DNA from: Anaerolineales bacterium
GTDB lineage: Bacteria > Chloroflexota > Anaerolineae > Anaerolineales > Villigracilaceae
NCBI GenBank assembly: GCA_016789025.1
Contig: JAEURC010000085.1
Location: 1-64,000, forward strand
Length of the DNA stretch: 64,000 nt
Reading direction: 5' to 3'
The position numbers and the translations under genes were made by a program. Every line of letters begins with the position of its first letter. Position 1 is the stretch's first letter. The notes beneath the pieces are model-generated. The model was given only the letters and a program-made list of their open reading frames with translations. It ran no database searches and had not been told where the DNA came from. Below, in pieces: positions 1 to 6,387 of this stretch.

Positions 1-44
1 GGTGCCAACTTCGGCAGACAATTGTCTGAGAGATGAGAGATGAC
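1..44 (+). promoter_or_regulatory. SAM-I (S-box) riboswitch, 3' part only
   Basis: The first bases match the 3' half of the SAM-I aptamer: the GGTGC...TTC...GCAGA junction, the P4 stem CAGAC (15-19) with GTCTG (24-28), and the P1 3' strand AGATGAGAG (31-39). The 5' half (P1 5' strand, P2, kink turn) lies outside the window. The segment ATGAGAG (33-39) can also pair with CTCTCAT (63-69) of the following terminator, the standard antiterminator arrangement of S-box leaders. With SAM bound, P1 should form and the terminator should fold, so transcription stops. The presence of metH and a metH/metF fusion downstream fits this call. Confidence 0.85.
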
Positions 45-59
45 TTCTTGAAAGAATGT

Positions 60-87
60 CGCCTCTCATGCTGAGAGGCGTTTTTGT
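60..87 (+). terminator. Riboswitch-controlled intrinsic terminator
   Basis: The inverted repeat GCCTCTC/GAGAGGC (61-67 and 73-79, extended by C60-G80) is followed by a T-rich tail from 81. Its 5' arm is complementary to the riboswitch P1 3' strand, so it is the OFF structure of the S-box expression platform. Confidence 0.85.
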
Positions 88-105
88 TATGAAAGGAACA
101 ACGCA

Positions 106-336
106 ATGAAAAATTCACCTCGGTTATACATTCGTCCGAAAGATTCATCCTACGAATCATTTGCAAGCACGATCAAGGCGATGTGCGAGCATCTGGGAGT
201 CCCTTTTGCAGAAGACCAGGATTTGCGCGATGGCTACAAGAGGTATTTGGCAAAAACGGGAAATCAAGAACCCGCTGAAACTTCTGTCAAGCGGACAGCG
301 CCAAAACGCGTTACGAGACCCGAAAAGAGATCATGA
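106..336 (+). CDS. Small hypothetical protein, first gene after the SAM riboswitch
   Basis: This 76-residue basic protein is not recognised. It starts 18 bases after the riboswitch terminator, with AAGGA at a normal distance before the ATG. The N-terminal half looks globular (aromatic and aliphatic residues with a Cys-containing helix-like stretch), while the C-terminal 25 residues are rich in Lys, Arg, Thr and Pro and probably disordered. Its stop overlaps the start of the next gene by four bases (ATGA), which implies translational coupling and one transcript. Its place makes it SAM-repressed by inference, but no role in methionine metabolism can be read from the sequence. Confidence 0.6.
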   Translation: MKNSPRLYIRPKDSSYESFASTIKAMCEHLGVPFAEDQDLRDGYKRYLAKTGNQEPAETSVKRTAPKRVTRPEKRS

Positions 337-674
337 AGATCGGCGAAACGCTGTACGTGACTACAGGCGATGACTTCCGCAAGTGGCTGATCAAGAATCA
401 CAAATCCAAAAAAGAGATCTGGTTGATTCGGTACAAAAAAGCCGCGAAGAAACCGTCCATTGACTATGTGGAGGCGGTGGAGGAAGCCATCTGTTTCGGC
501 TGGATTGACAACCTCGAAAAAGGCATGGACGCGGAACGCTACGCCCTGCGCTTCTCGCCGCGCAAGCCAAAATCGAACTGGACGAACACGAACAAGGACC
601 GCGCCCGCAAGATGATCGCCGAAGGAAGAATGTCGCCTGCGGGGAAGGCGACGCTTCCGCCTGATGTGAAATAA
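333..674 (+). CDS. YdeI-like protein (YdeI/OmpD-associated family), short form
   Basis: The 113-residue protein has the YdeI-family N-terminal pattern: a short strand with R/K-W in DFRKWLIKNH, then IWLIRYKKA, then the family-typical EEAICFGWIDN and the FSPRKPKSNWT segment, ending soon after the MIAEGRM helix. Usual members are about 180-200 residues, so this one carries only the core and lacks the C-terminal part. The biochemical function of the family is poorly known. It overlaps the preceding small gene by four bases and is followed ten bases later by a paralogue, forming a tandem pair in the riboswitch-led transcript. Confidence 0.75.
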   Translation: MKIGETLYVTTGDDFRKWLIKNHKSKKEIWLIRYKKAAKKPSIDYVEAVEEAICFGWIDNLEKGMDAERYALRFSPRKPKSNWTNTNKDRARKMIAEGRMSPAGKATLPPDVK

Positions 675-683
675 GGATTGAAA

Positions 684-1028
684 ATGGAAATCGGCGAGAC
701 GCTTTATGTAACCACCCGCGAAGACTTTCGCAAGTGGCTGGAAAAGAATCACAAAACCAAAAGCGAGATCTGGTTGATTCAATACAAGAAAGCCACCAAG
801 AAGCCATCTGTCAATTTTCATGATGTGGTCGAGGAAGCGATGTGCTTCGGCTGGACAGAATCCATTGGCTTTAAAGGTTTGGATGCGGAACGTTACGTGA
901 CCCGTTATACGCCGCGCAAAGCAAGATCGAAATGGTCAGAAAAGAATAAGGATCGCGCAAGGAAGTTGATCGCTGAAGGTAAAATGACCGAAGCGGGACG
1001 CGCGTCGCTGCCGAGTGATGTGGAGTGA
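684..1028 (+). CDS. YdeI-like protein, tandem paralogue
   Basis: This 114-residue protein is closely similar to its upstream neighbour over its whole length (the ETLYVTT, DFRKWL, KNHK, SEIWLI, EEAMCFGW and TPRKARSKW segments). I chose the ATG at 684, which has AAGGA (673-677) six bases upstream; an in-frame TTG at 678 would add two residues. Like its partner it is a short YdeI form. The second copy replaces WIDN with WTESIGFKG, a small insertion that may change the pocket. The pair is a clear local duplication. The same AAGGATTG leader precedes the gene at 1801, suggesting that the 5' region was copied too. Confidence 0.75.
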   Translation: MEIGETLYVTTREDFRKWLEKNHKTKSEIWLIQYKKATKKPSVNFHDVVEEAMCFGWTESIGFKGLDAERYVTRYTPRKARSKWSEKNKDRARKLIAEGKMTEAGRASLPSDVE

Positions 1029-1038
1029 ATGAGACTGA

Positions 1039-1142
1039 GCGGGGCTAAAGCCGCCTGCTCAGTACATGGAAGCCCCTTCGGGGCTGAACAACGGAGTCCG
1101 CTTTGGCGGACTTTCACGAACTGAGGCAGGGCTTTAGCCCGC
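1039..1142. repeat. Cloverleaf-like palindromic repeat, copy 1
   Basis: The ends GCGGGGCTAAAGCC (1039-1052) and GGGCTTTAGCCCGC (1129-1142) are inverted repeats. A second nested stem joins CTGCTCAGT to ACTGAGGCAG. Two more hairpins lie inside: AGCCCC-TTC-GGGGCT (1071-1085) and AGTCCGC-TTTG-GCGGACT (1094-1111). Related copies are at 1628-1742 and 24732-24856. This copy lies just upstream of an IS200-like transposase gene. Confidence 0.85.
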
Positions 1143-1166
1143 ACCGAACAAAAGAAAGGAAACACC

Positions 1167-1580
1167 ATGACCTACTGGCGACTTCATTATCATCTCATTT
1201 GGGCAACATACAACCGCGAGCCAAGGCTCACCGCCGAACGAGAGAAGATGTTCTATGGCGTACTTTACAAAAAATCCGATGAATTGGGAGTCAAAATGCA
1301 CGCGGGAGGAAACATGGACGATCACGCGCATGTTGTTCTGTCCATTCCGCCCGTTCTAGCAGTCGCCGAGTGTGTCCGTCATCTCAAAGGAGCAAGCGCG
1401 TTTGCCATCAATCACATGGACGGGAGCGATGGTCAATTCAAATGGCAAGGCGGATACGGAGCGCTGAGCATTGGGGAACGCTCTCTTGAAACGGTTATGG
1501 AATACGCCGCGAAGCAGAAGGAACATCATCGAGAGAATAAGTTGATCGCAGTATATGAGAGAATCGATGAGGAAGAATAA
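1167..1580 (+). CDS. IS200-like HUH (Y1) transposase
   Basis: This 137-residue single-domain Y1 transposase has the family-typical start (YHLIWATYNREP), the HUH metal-binding motif as HAH in DDHAHVVLSI near residues 51-60, and a candidate catalytic tyrosine in the C-terminal helix (MEYAAKQKEHH, about residue 112). The length fits IS200/IS605 TnpA. The ATG has GAAAGGAAACACC upstream. It is bracketed by two copies of a highly folded repeat (1039-1142 and 1628-1742), so the whole 1039-1742 block is probably the mobile unit, or a transposase acting on this repeat family. It interrupts the methionine-related transcript. No accessory tnpB is present. Confidence 0.85.
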   Translation: MTYWRLHYHLIWATYNREPRLTAEREKMFYGVLYKKSDELGVKMHAGGNMDDHAHVVLSIPPVLAVAECVRHLKGASAFAINHMDGSDGQFKWQGGYGALSIGERSLETVMEYAAKQKEHHRENKLIAVYERIDEEE

Positions 1581-1627
1581 AGCAACGATGCTCGTGAAAC
1601 AGATGGTTGCTCACGCAACGGGAACGA

Positions 1628-1742
1628 GCGGGGCTGAAGCCACCTGCTCAGTACATGGAAGCCTTTCGGGCTGACACTCGCAACGAACGCTCGGAGTCCG
1701 CTTGAGCGGACTTCCACGAACTGAGGCAGGGCTTTAGCCCGC
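1628..1742. repeat. Cloverleaf-like palindromic repeat, copy 2
   Basis: It has the same end sequences as copy 1 (GCGGGGCTGAAGCC at 1628-1641, GGGCTTTAGCCCGC at 1729-1742) and the same nested architecture: the CTGCTCAGT/ACTGAGGCAG stem, the hairpin AAGCC-TTT-CGGGCTT-like at about 1669, and AGTCCGC-TTGA-GCGGACT at 1695-1712. The inner spacer is slightly longer than in copy 1. It is in the same orientation as copy 1, on the other side of the transposase gene. Confidence 0.85.
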
Positions 1743-1800
1743 CGAACCACCACCCGCACCGAACCCCGCGCTGGAAGACGCGCAAGGATTGGAAGTTAAA

Positions 1801-2133
1801 ATGGAAATCAATTTCAACAACCACGATGATTTTGAAAAGTTTTTTGAAGAGCAAGGGGAATGGATCTACGATGGGAGCGTACCAGAACATTATATGTCTG
1901 CATACATGCTCGAAAAGTCTATCAAGTATAAAGATGGAAAGGTTGTTGAGTATATTTACTTGATTAGATCTGGAAATATCTTCACAAACCATATTTCCAT
2001 GTATCATTTAAAAGGCGAACAACCTCATCAAATATGGTCAGGACGTGTAAATACTCCAGATGAATACAAAGATATGATGTCTGCGGTAAACAAGTATATT
2101 GATGAGACTAAACCCAATTCAGGAGTTATATGA
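1801..2133 (+). CDS. Small hypothetical acidic protein upstream of metH
   Basis: This 110-residue protein (start ATG 1801; an in-frame TTG lies at 1789) is not recognised. It is acidic and rich in Tyr, Phe and Asp/Glu, with no signal peptide or membrane segment, and looks like a small soluble alpha/beta domain (NNHDDFEKFFEEQGEW, then two strand-like Tyr-rich segments). Its stop overlaps the metH start codon (ATGA at 2130), so the two are translationally coupled. The leader AAGGATTGGAAGTTAAAATGGAAATC resembles that of the YdeI-like gene at 684. Function unknown. Confidence 0.6.
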   Translation: MEINFNNHDDFEKFFEEQGEWIYDGSVPEHYMSAYMLEKSIKYKDGKVVEYIYLIRSGNIFTNHISMYHLKGEQPHQIWSGRVNTPDEYKDMMSAVNKYIDETKPNSGVI

Positions 2134-5100
2134 ATCGCAAATACACCAACCGCTCGTACCTCGACGCCCTCGAAAAGAAAGTCCTCGTCTTTGATGGCGC
2201 GATGGGAACGAGCCTGCAAGTGCAAAACCTCACTGCCGAGCATTTCGGCGGCGAGCAATACAACGGATGCAACGACTACCTCGTTATCTCGTATCCGCAA
2301 GCCGTGGAAAAAGTCCATCGTTCGTTTTTAGAGGTCGGCGTGGATGTGCTTGAAACGGACACCTTCCGTTCGAATCGCTTGACGATGAAGGAATACAATC
2401 TGCAAGACCGCGTGATCGAGATCAACATGGCGGCGGCGCAATTGGCAAAAAGACTCGCCGATGAATACGCCGAAAAAACTGGACAACCAAGATTCGTCGC
2501 TGGCCCCATCGGACCATCAGGTAAATTGCCATCCACCAACGACCCCGACCTGTCCAACGTCACATACGATGAGTTAATTGCCGCGTTCGCCGAGCAGGCT
2601 GAAGGTCTGATTCGAGGCGGCGTGGACGTCCTGCTCATCGAAACGTCGCAAGACATCCTCGAGGTCAAAGCCGCGATCGCGGGTCTGCATCAAGCCTTTG
2701 AAAAAACGCAAATCTATTTGCCGATCCAAGCGCAGGTCACGCTCGACACGACGGGACGCATGTTGCTCGGCACCGACATCAACGCGTCGCTGACGATCCT
2801 CGAAGGCATGGGCATTGACGTGTTCGGACTCAACTGCTCCACTGGACCCGAACACATGCGCGAGCCGATTCGTTTTCTCGGCGAGAATTCCGTTTTGCCG
2901 ATCTCGTGCATTCCCAACGCGGGGCTTCCGCTCAACGTGGATGGGCACGCGGTCTATCCGCTCGAGCCTGAGCCGTATGCGAATGACATGTTTGAATTTG
3001 TGACCAAGCATAATATTTCAATCGTGGGCGGATGTTGCGGCACGACGCCTGCTCACCTTAAATTGCTTGTTGACAAACTGAATCATCATCCACACCCCAA
3101 GCGACCGCTTCACTCCACGCCTCAGCTTGCCTCTGCCATGTCGGCGATCGCCATGCGTCAAGATCCCGCTCCCACCCTGCTCGGCGAACGATGCAACGCG
3201 CAAGGCTCGCGCAAGTTCAAGCGACTCCTGCTCGAAGAAGACTACGATGGCATTTTGGATATTGCCCGCGACCAGGTCGCTGGCGGCGCGCACGCGTTGG
3301 ATATTTCCGTCGCTGTCACCGAACGCGCCGACGAAGGCGAGCAGATGCGCAAGGTCATTAAGAAATTGCAAATGGGCGTGGATGTTCCGCTCGTGATCGA
3401 CTCCACCGAAGTGGACGTGTTGGAGATCGCATTGCAGACCGCGCCTGGGCGCTGTCTCATCAACTCCACGCATTTGGAAGCGGGTCGCACCAAAGCCGAC
3501 AAAATTTTCGCGCTCGCCAAAAAATATAACGCCGCTGTTATCTGCTTGACGATTGACGAAAAAGGCATGGCGAAAACCGCGCAACATAAATATGAAGTGG
3601 CGCAACGCATTTACGACATCGCCGTCAACGAGCATGGACTCAAAGCCGAAGACTTGGTCTTCGACGATCTGACTTTCACGCTCGCAACAGGCGACGCGGA
3701 ATTTATCGACTCCGCCAAAGAAACCATCGAAGGCATTCGTCTGATCGAAGAAAAACTTCCAGGCGTGATGACCTCGCTGGGCGTGAGCAATCTCTCCTTT
3801 GGGTTTGCCGCGCAAGCCCGCCCCGCCTTGAACTCGGTCATGCTCTATCACTGCGTGCAAGTCGGCTTGGATATGGCGATCGTCAACGCGGCGCACGTCA
3901 AGCCGTATGCGGAAATTGACGAGACCGAACGCGAACTCTGCGAAGACCTGATCTTCAACCGCCGCGAAGACGCGCTTCAACGCTTCATCCAACACTTTGA
4001 AAATGTGGAGATCGCAGACGATAAAGTCGCCGACCCCACCGCAGGCATGACCTCCGAACAAAAACTCCACTGGAAGATCGTGCATCGCTTCAAAGACGGT
4101 GTGGAAGAGGATATTGATGAAGTCATTCACCGTGATCCTGCCAGTTTCCAATCCCTAATTACTAATAACCAATTACCAAGCAAGCACGAGATCGCCGTCC
4201 ACACCCTCAACAACGTCCTGCTCCCCGCAATGAAAGAAGTCGGCGACAAGTTCGGCGCGGGCGAATTGATTCTGCCCTTCGTGCTCCAATCTGCCGAAGT
4301 GATGAAGAAGACCGTCGCGCACCTTGAAAACTATCTCGAAAAGATGGAAGGCGTCACCAAAGGCACGGTCGTCATCGCCACCGTCTATGGCGACGTGCAT
4401 GACATCGGCAAAAATCTTGTCAAAACGATTCTCGCCAACAACGGCTACACCGTCGTGGACTTGGGCAAGCAAGTGCCTGCCGAAACGATCATCACCAGAG
4501 CAGTGGAAGAGAAAGCAACCGCAATCGGTTTATCCGCCTTGTTGGTTAGCACCTCTAAGCAGATGCCGCTCATCGTCAACGAACTGCATCGGCGCAAACA
4601 CAACATCCCTGTGCTGATCGGAGGCGCGGCGATCAACCGTCGCTTCGGTCGCCGTATCCTCCAAACCGAAAGCGGAGACTTTTACGAGTCAGGCGTCTTC
4701 TATTGCAAAGACGCGTTCGAAGGTCTCGACACGATGGATACACTGATCAACAATGAGAAACGCTCTCAACTCCTTACCAAGACCCGTGAAGAATCCGAAA
4801 TGGAACTGGGACGCGCGAACGCGAAACCTGCCAACGTTCCAACGTTACAACGCTCGAACATTGTGCCCGCGCCTCTCACCCTCCCCCCCTCCAAATTCGG
4901 GATGCGAGTCGTCAAGCACATGCCGCTCGAGCTCGTCTTCACGCATCTCAACATCAATGAACTCTATCGCCTCTCGTGGGGAGCGAAGAGCACTCACGGC
5001 GCGGAATGGGACAAACTCAAAGCGGAATTCGACGCGCGGCTCGACAAGATGAAGCGCGAAGCCATGCGCGAGAAGTGGCTCAATCCGCAAGGTGTGTACG

Positions 5101-5660
5101 GTCTCTTCCCCTGTCAGGCGGAGGGCGAAGACCTCATCATCTACAACCCTGAGAATTTCGATCAGGAATTAACCCGCTTCAGCTTCCCGCGTCAACCGCA
5201 TGATGACCGCCTCTGTCTGGCGGATTACTACGCCTCCGTCGGATCGGGTCAAATGGACGTGGTCGCCTTTCAGGTTGTGACCGTCGGACAGCAAGCCAGC
5301 GACCGCTTCGAGAAATTCCAATCGGCAAACGATTACACCGAAGCCTACTTCACGCATGGGCTCGGCGTCCAAACCGCCGAAGCGACAGCGAACTACCTCC
5401 ACGAACACATCCGCCATGAGATGGGTATCACCGAGAATCAAGGCAAGCGATACTCGTGGGGCTATCCCGCCATCCCTGAGTTGGAAGATCATTTCAAGGT
5501 CTTCAAACTCCTGCCCGCCGTTGAATCCGAACTTGGGCTGAGCCTGTCCGTTTCGGGACAGTTGATCCCCGAACAATCTACCGCCGCGATCATCGTCCAT
5601 CATCCACAGGCGAAGTATTACTCGGTCGGCGAATCGAGAGTCGAGCAGTTAATGAAGTAA
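2130..5660 (+). CDS. metH: Cobalamin-dependent methionine synthase, full length
   Basis: MetH transfers the methyl group of 5-methyltetrahydrofolate to homocysteine through cobalamin. All modules are present in 1176 residues. The homocysteine domain (about 8-315) has zinc ligands Cys236 (GLNCS) and Cys302/Cys303 (GGCCGTT). The pterin-binding domain (about 345-600) begins at LLGERCNAQGSRKF. A helical cap (about 650-735) is followed by the Rossmann cobalamin domain, with the lower axial ligand His757 in GDVHDIGKN. The reactivation domain (about 910-1176) has the SAM-site pattern RYSWGYPAIPE. A Pro-rich linker near 890-910 joins the last two. Length is close to the usual 1200. It starts inside the stop of the preceding gene and probably belongs to the SAM-riboswitch transcript. 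Confidence 0.97.
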   Translation: MNRKYTNRSYLDALEKKVLVFDGAMGTSLQVQNLTAEHFGGEQYNGCNDYLVISYPQAVEKVHRSFLEVGVDVLETDTFRSNRLTMKEYNLQDRVIEINMAAAQLAKRLADEYAEKTGQPRFVAGPIGPSGKLPSTNDPDLSNVTYDELIAAFAEQAEGLIRGGVDVLLIETSQDILEVKAAIAGLHQAFEKTQIYLPIQAQVTLDTTGRMLLGTDINASLTILEGMGIDVFGLNCSTGPEHMREPIRFLGENSVLPISCIPNAGLPLNVDGHAVYPLEPEPYANDMFEFVTKHNISIVGGCCGTTPAHLKLLVDKLNHHPHPKRPLHSTPQLASAMSAIAMRQDPAPTLLGERCNAQGSRKFKRLLLEEDYDGILDIARDQVAGGAHALDISVAVTERADEGEQMRKVIKKLQMGVDVPLVIDSTEVDVLEIALQTAPGRCLINSTHLEAGRTKADKIFALAKKYNAAVICLTIDEKGMAKTAQHKYEVAQRIYDIAVNEHGLKAEDLVFDDLTFTLATGDAEFIDSAKETIEGIRLIEEKLPGVMTSLGVSNLSFGFAAQARPALNSVMLYHCVQVGLDMAIVNAAHVKPYAEIDETERELCEDLIFNRREDALQRFIQHFENVEIADDKVADPTAGMTSEQKLHWKIVHRFKDGVEEDIDEVIHRDPASFQSLITNNQLPSKHEIAVHTLNNVLLPAMKEVGDKFGAGELILPFVLQSAEVMKKTVAHLENYLEKMEGVTKGTVVIATVYGDVHDIGKNLVKTILANNGYTVVDLGKQVPAETIITRAVEEKATAIGLSALLVSTSKQMPLIVNELHRRKHNIPVLIGGAAINRRFGRRILQTESGDFYESGVFYCKDAFEGLDTMDTLINNEKRSQLLTKTREESEMELGRANAKPANVPTLQRSNIVPAPLTLPPSKFGMRVVKHMPLELVFTHLNINELYRLSWGAKSTHGAEWDKLKAEFDARLDKMKREAMREKWLNPQGVYGLFPCQAEGEDLIIYNPENFDQELTRFSFPRQPHDDRLCLADYYASVGSGQMDVVAFQVVTVGQQASDRFEKFQSANDYTEAYFTHGLGVQTAEATANYLHEHIRHEMGITENQGKRYSWGYPAIPELEDHFKVFKLLPAVESELGLSLSVSGQLIPEQSTAAIIVHHPQAKYYSVGESRVEQLMK

Positions 5661-5663
5661 TTT

Positions 5664-5724
5664 CGTGGGGCGGGATGGCATCCCGCCCGTTTCAGGCAAA
5701 AGCGAGATAACATCCCGCTCCACG
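5664..5724. repeat. REP-like double hairpin upstream of RAYT gene
   Basis: GGGCGGGATGGCATCCCGCCCG (5668-5689) is a near-perfect hairpin. The following GCGAGATAACATCCCGCTCCACG can instead pair with the left arm CGTGGGGCGGGATG, giving an outer stem (CGTGG at 5664-5668 with CCACG at 5720-5724). A shorter relative lies at 10100-10146. The adjacent transposase gene (start 5725) is of the REP-associated type, so this is a plausible substrate. Confidence 0.7.
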
Positions 5725-6351
5725 ATGAGTATGAAAAACAAACTTGCATTTCGCGAATACTACAAAAGGCGACTGCCCCATATTCAAATTGCGGGAGCAA
5801 CATACTTCATTACATTTCGCCTCGCAAATTCCCTGCCAGTCGAAGCGCTTCACGAATTGGCGGAGGAAAGGCAAGCAATAAACAAACTGCCTGAAAACCA
5901 GAAAGAATCCGCTCACCGCGCATGGTTCGCCAAATACGATGATTATCTTGACAAAGCATTGCATGGAAATCTGTATCTCAAGAATGAACAGGTTACCGAT
6001 TTGATTTCAGAATCGATTCTCTATCGAGATGGGAAAGCCTACGACTTGATCACATTCTGCGTTATGCTCAATCATGTTCATTTGGTTTGCACACCGCTTG
6101 AAAAATTAGACGGAACATATTACGGGCTAACAGAAATTCTACATTCGCTGAAACGACATACAGCACGGGAAGCGAACAAAATCCTGCAAAGAAACGGTGC
6201 GTTTTGGCAGGATGAAAGTTACGACCATGTCATTCGAGACGAGACAGAGTTAGAAAGAATCGTGAAATACGTTTTATACAATCCAGTTAAAGCAAAACTT
6301 GTCAAAGAGCAAACTGACTGGAAATGGAGTTATTGTAAGTTTGAAATTTAG
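5725..6351 (+). CDS. REP-associated tyrosine transposase (RAYT)
   Basis: This 208-residue RAYT/Y1 family protein has the N-terminal strand pattern (HIQIAGATYFITFRLA), a helical insertion, the HUH motif as HVH in MLNHVHLVC (about residue 118), and the characteristic C-terminal FWQDESYDHVIRDETE and IVKYVLYNPVKAKLV segments carrying the catalytic tyrosine. RAYTs process REP hairpins as single-stranded DNA. I chose the ATG at 5725 (a second in-frame ATG is at 5731); the frame is open further upstream but that part is repeat sequence. It sits between metH and the fused metH/metF gene, so it interrupts the methionine operon without breaking a gene. Confidence 0.88.
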   Translation: MSMKNKLAFREYYKRRLPHIQIAGATYFITFRLANSLPVEALHELAEERQAINKLPENQKESAHRAWFAKYDDYLDKALHGNLYLKNEQVTDLISESILYRDGKAYDLITFCVMLNHVHLVCTPLEKLDGTYYGLTEILHSLKRHTAREANKILQRNGAFWQDESYDHVIRDETELERIVKYVLYNPVKAKLVKEQTDWKWSYCKFEI

Positions 6352-6371
6352 TGCGGATTGACAATCCGCAC
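6351..6371. repeat. Perfect short palindrome after RAYT
   Basis: GTGCGGATTG-A-CAATCCGCAC gives ten-base-pair arms around a single base and overlaps the RAYT stop codon. There is no T-tract, so it is more likely a REP-type hairpin than a terminator. Confidence 0.75.
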
Positions 6372-6387
6372 CACGAAAAGAGCAACC

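Noticed and set aside
264..821. Long minus-strand frame of 185 codons over the YdeI-like genes
   Set aside because: It is antisense to two tandem genes with clear family similarity and ribosome sites; its length comes from the duplicated codon pattern.
1039..1742. CRISPR-like array from the spaced repeats
   Set aside because: Only two copies of a long palindromic element with a transposase gene in between, no regular spacers and no cas genes.
3018..4151. Minus-strand frame of 377 codons inside metH
   Set aside because: Antisense to conserved metH domains; rich in Phe, Val, Asp and His as expected for a shadow of GC-biased coding DNA.
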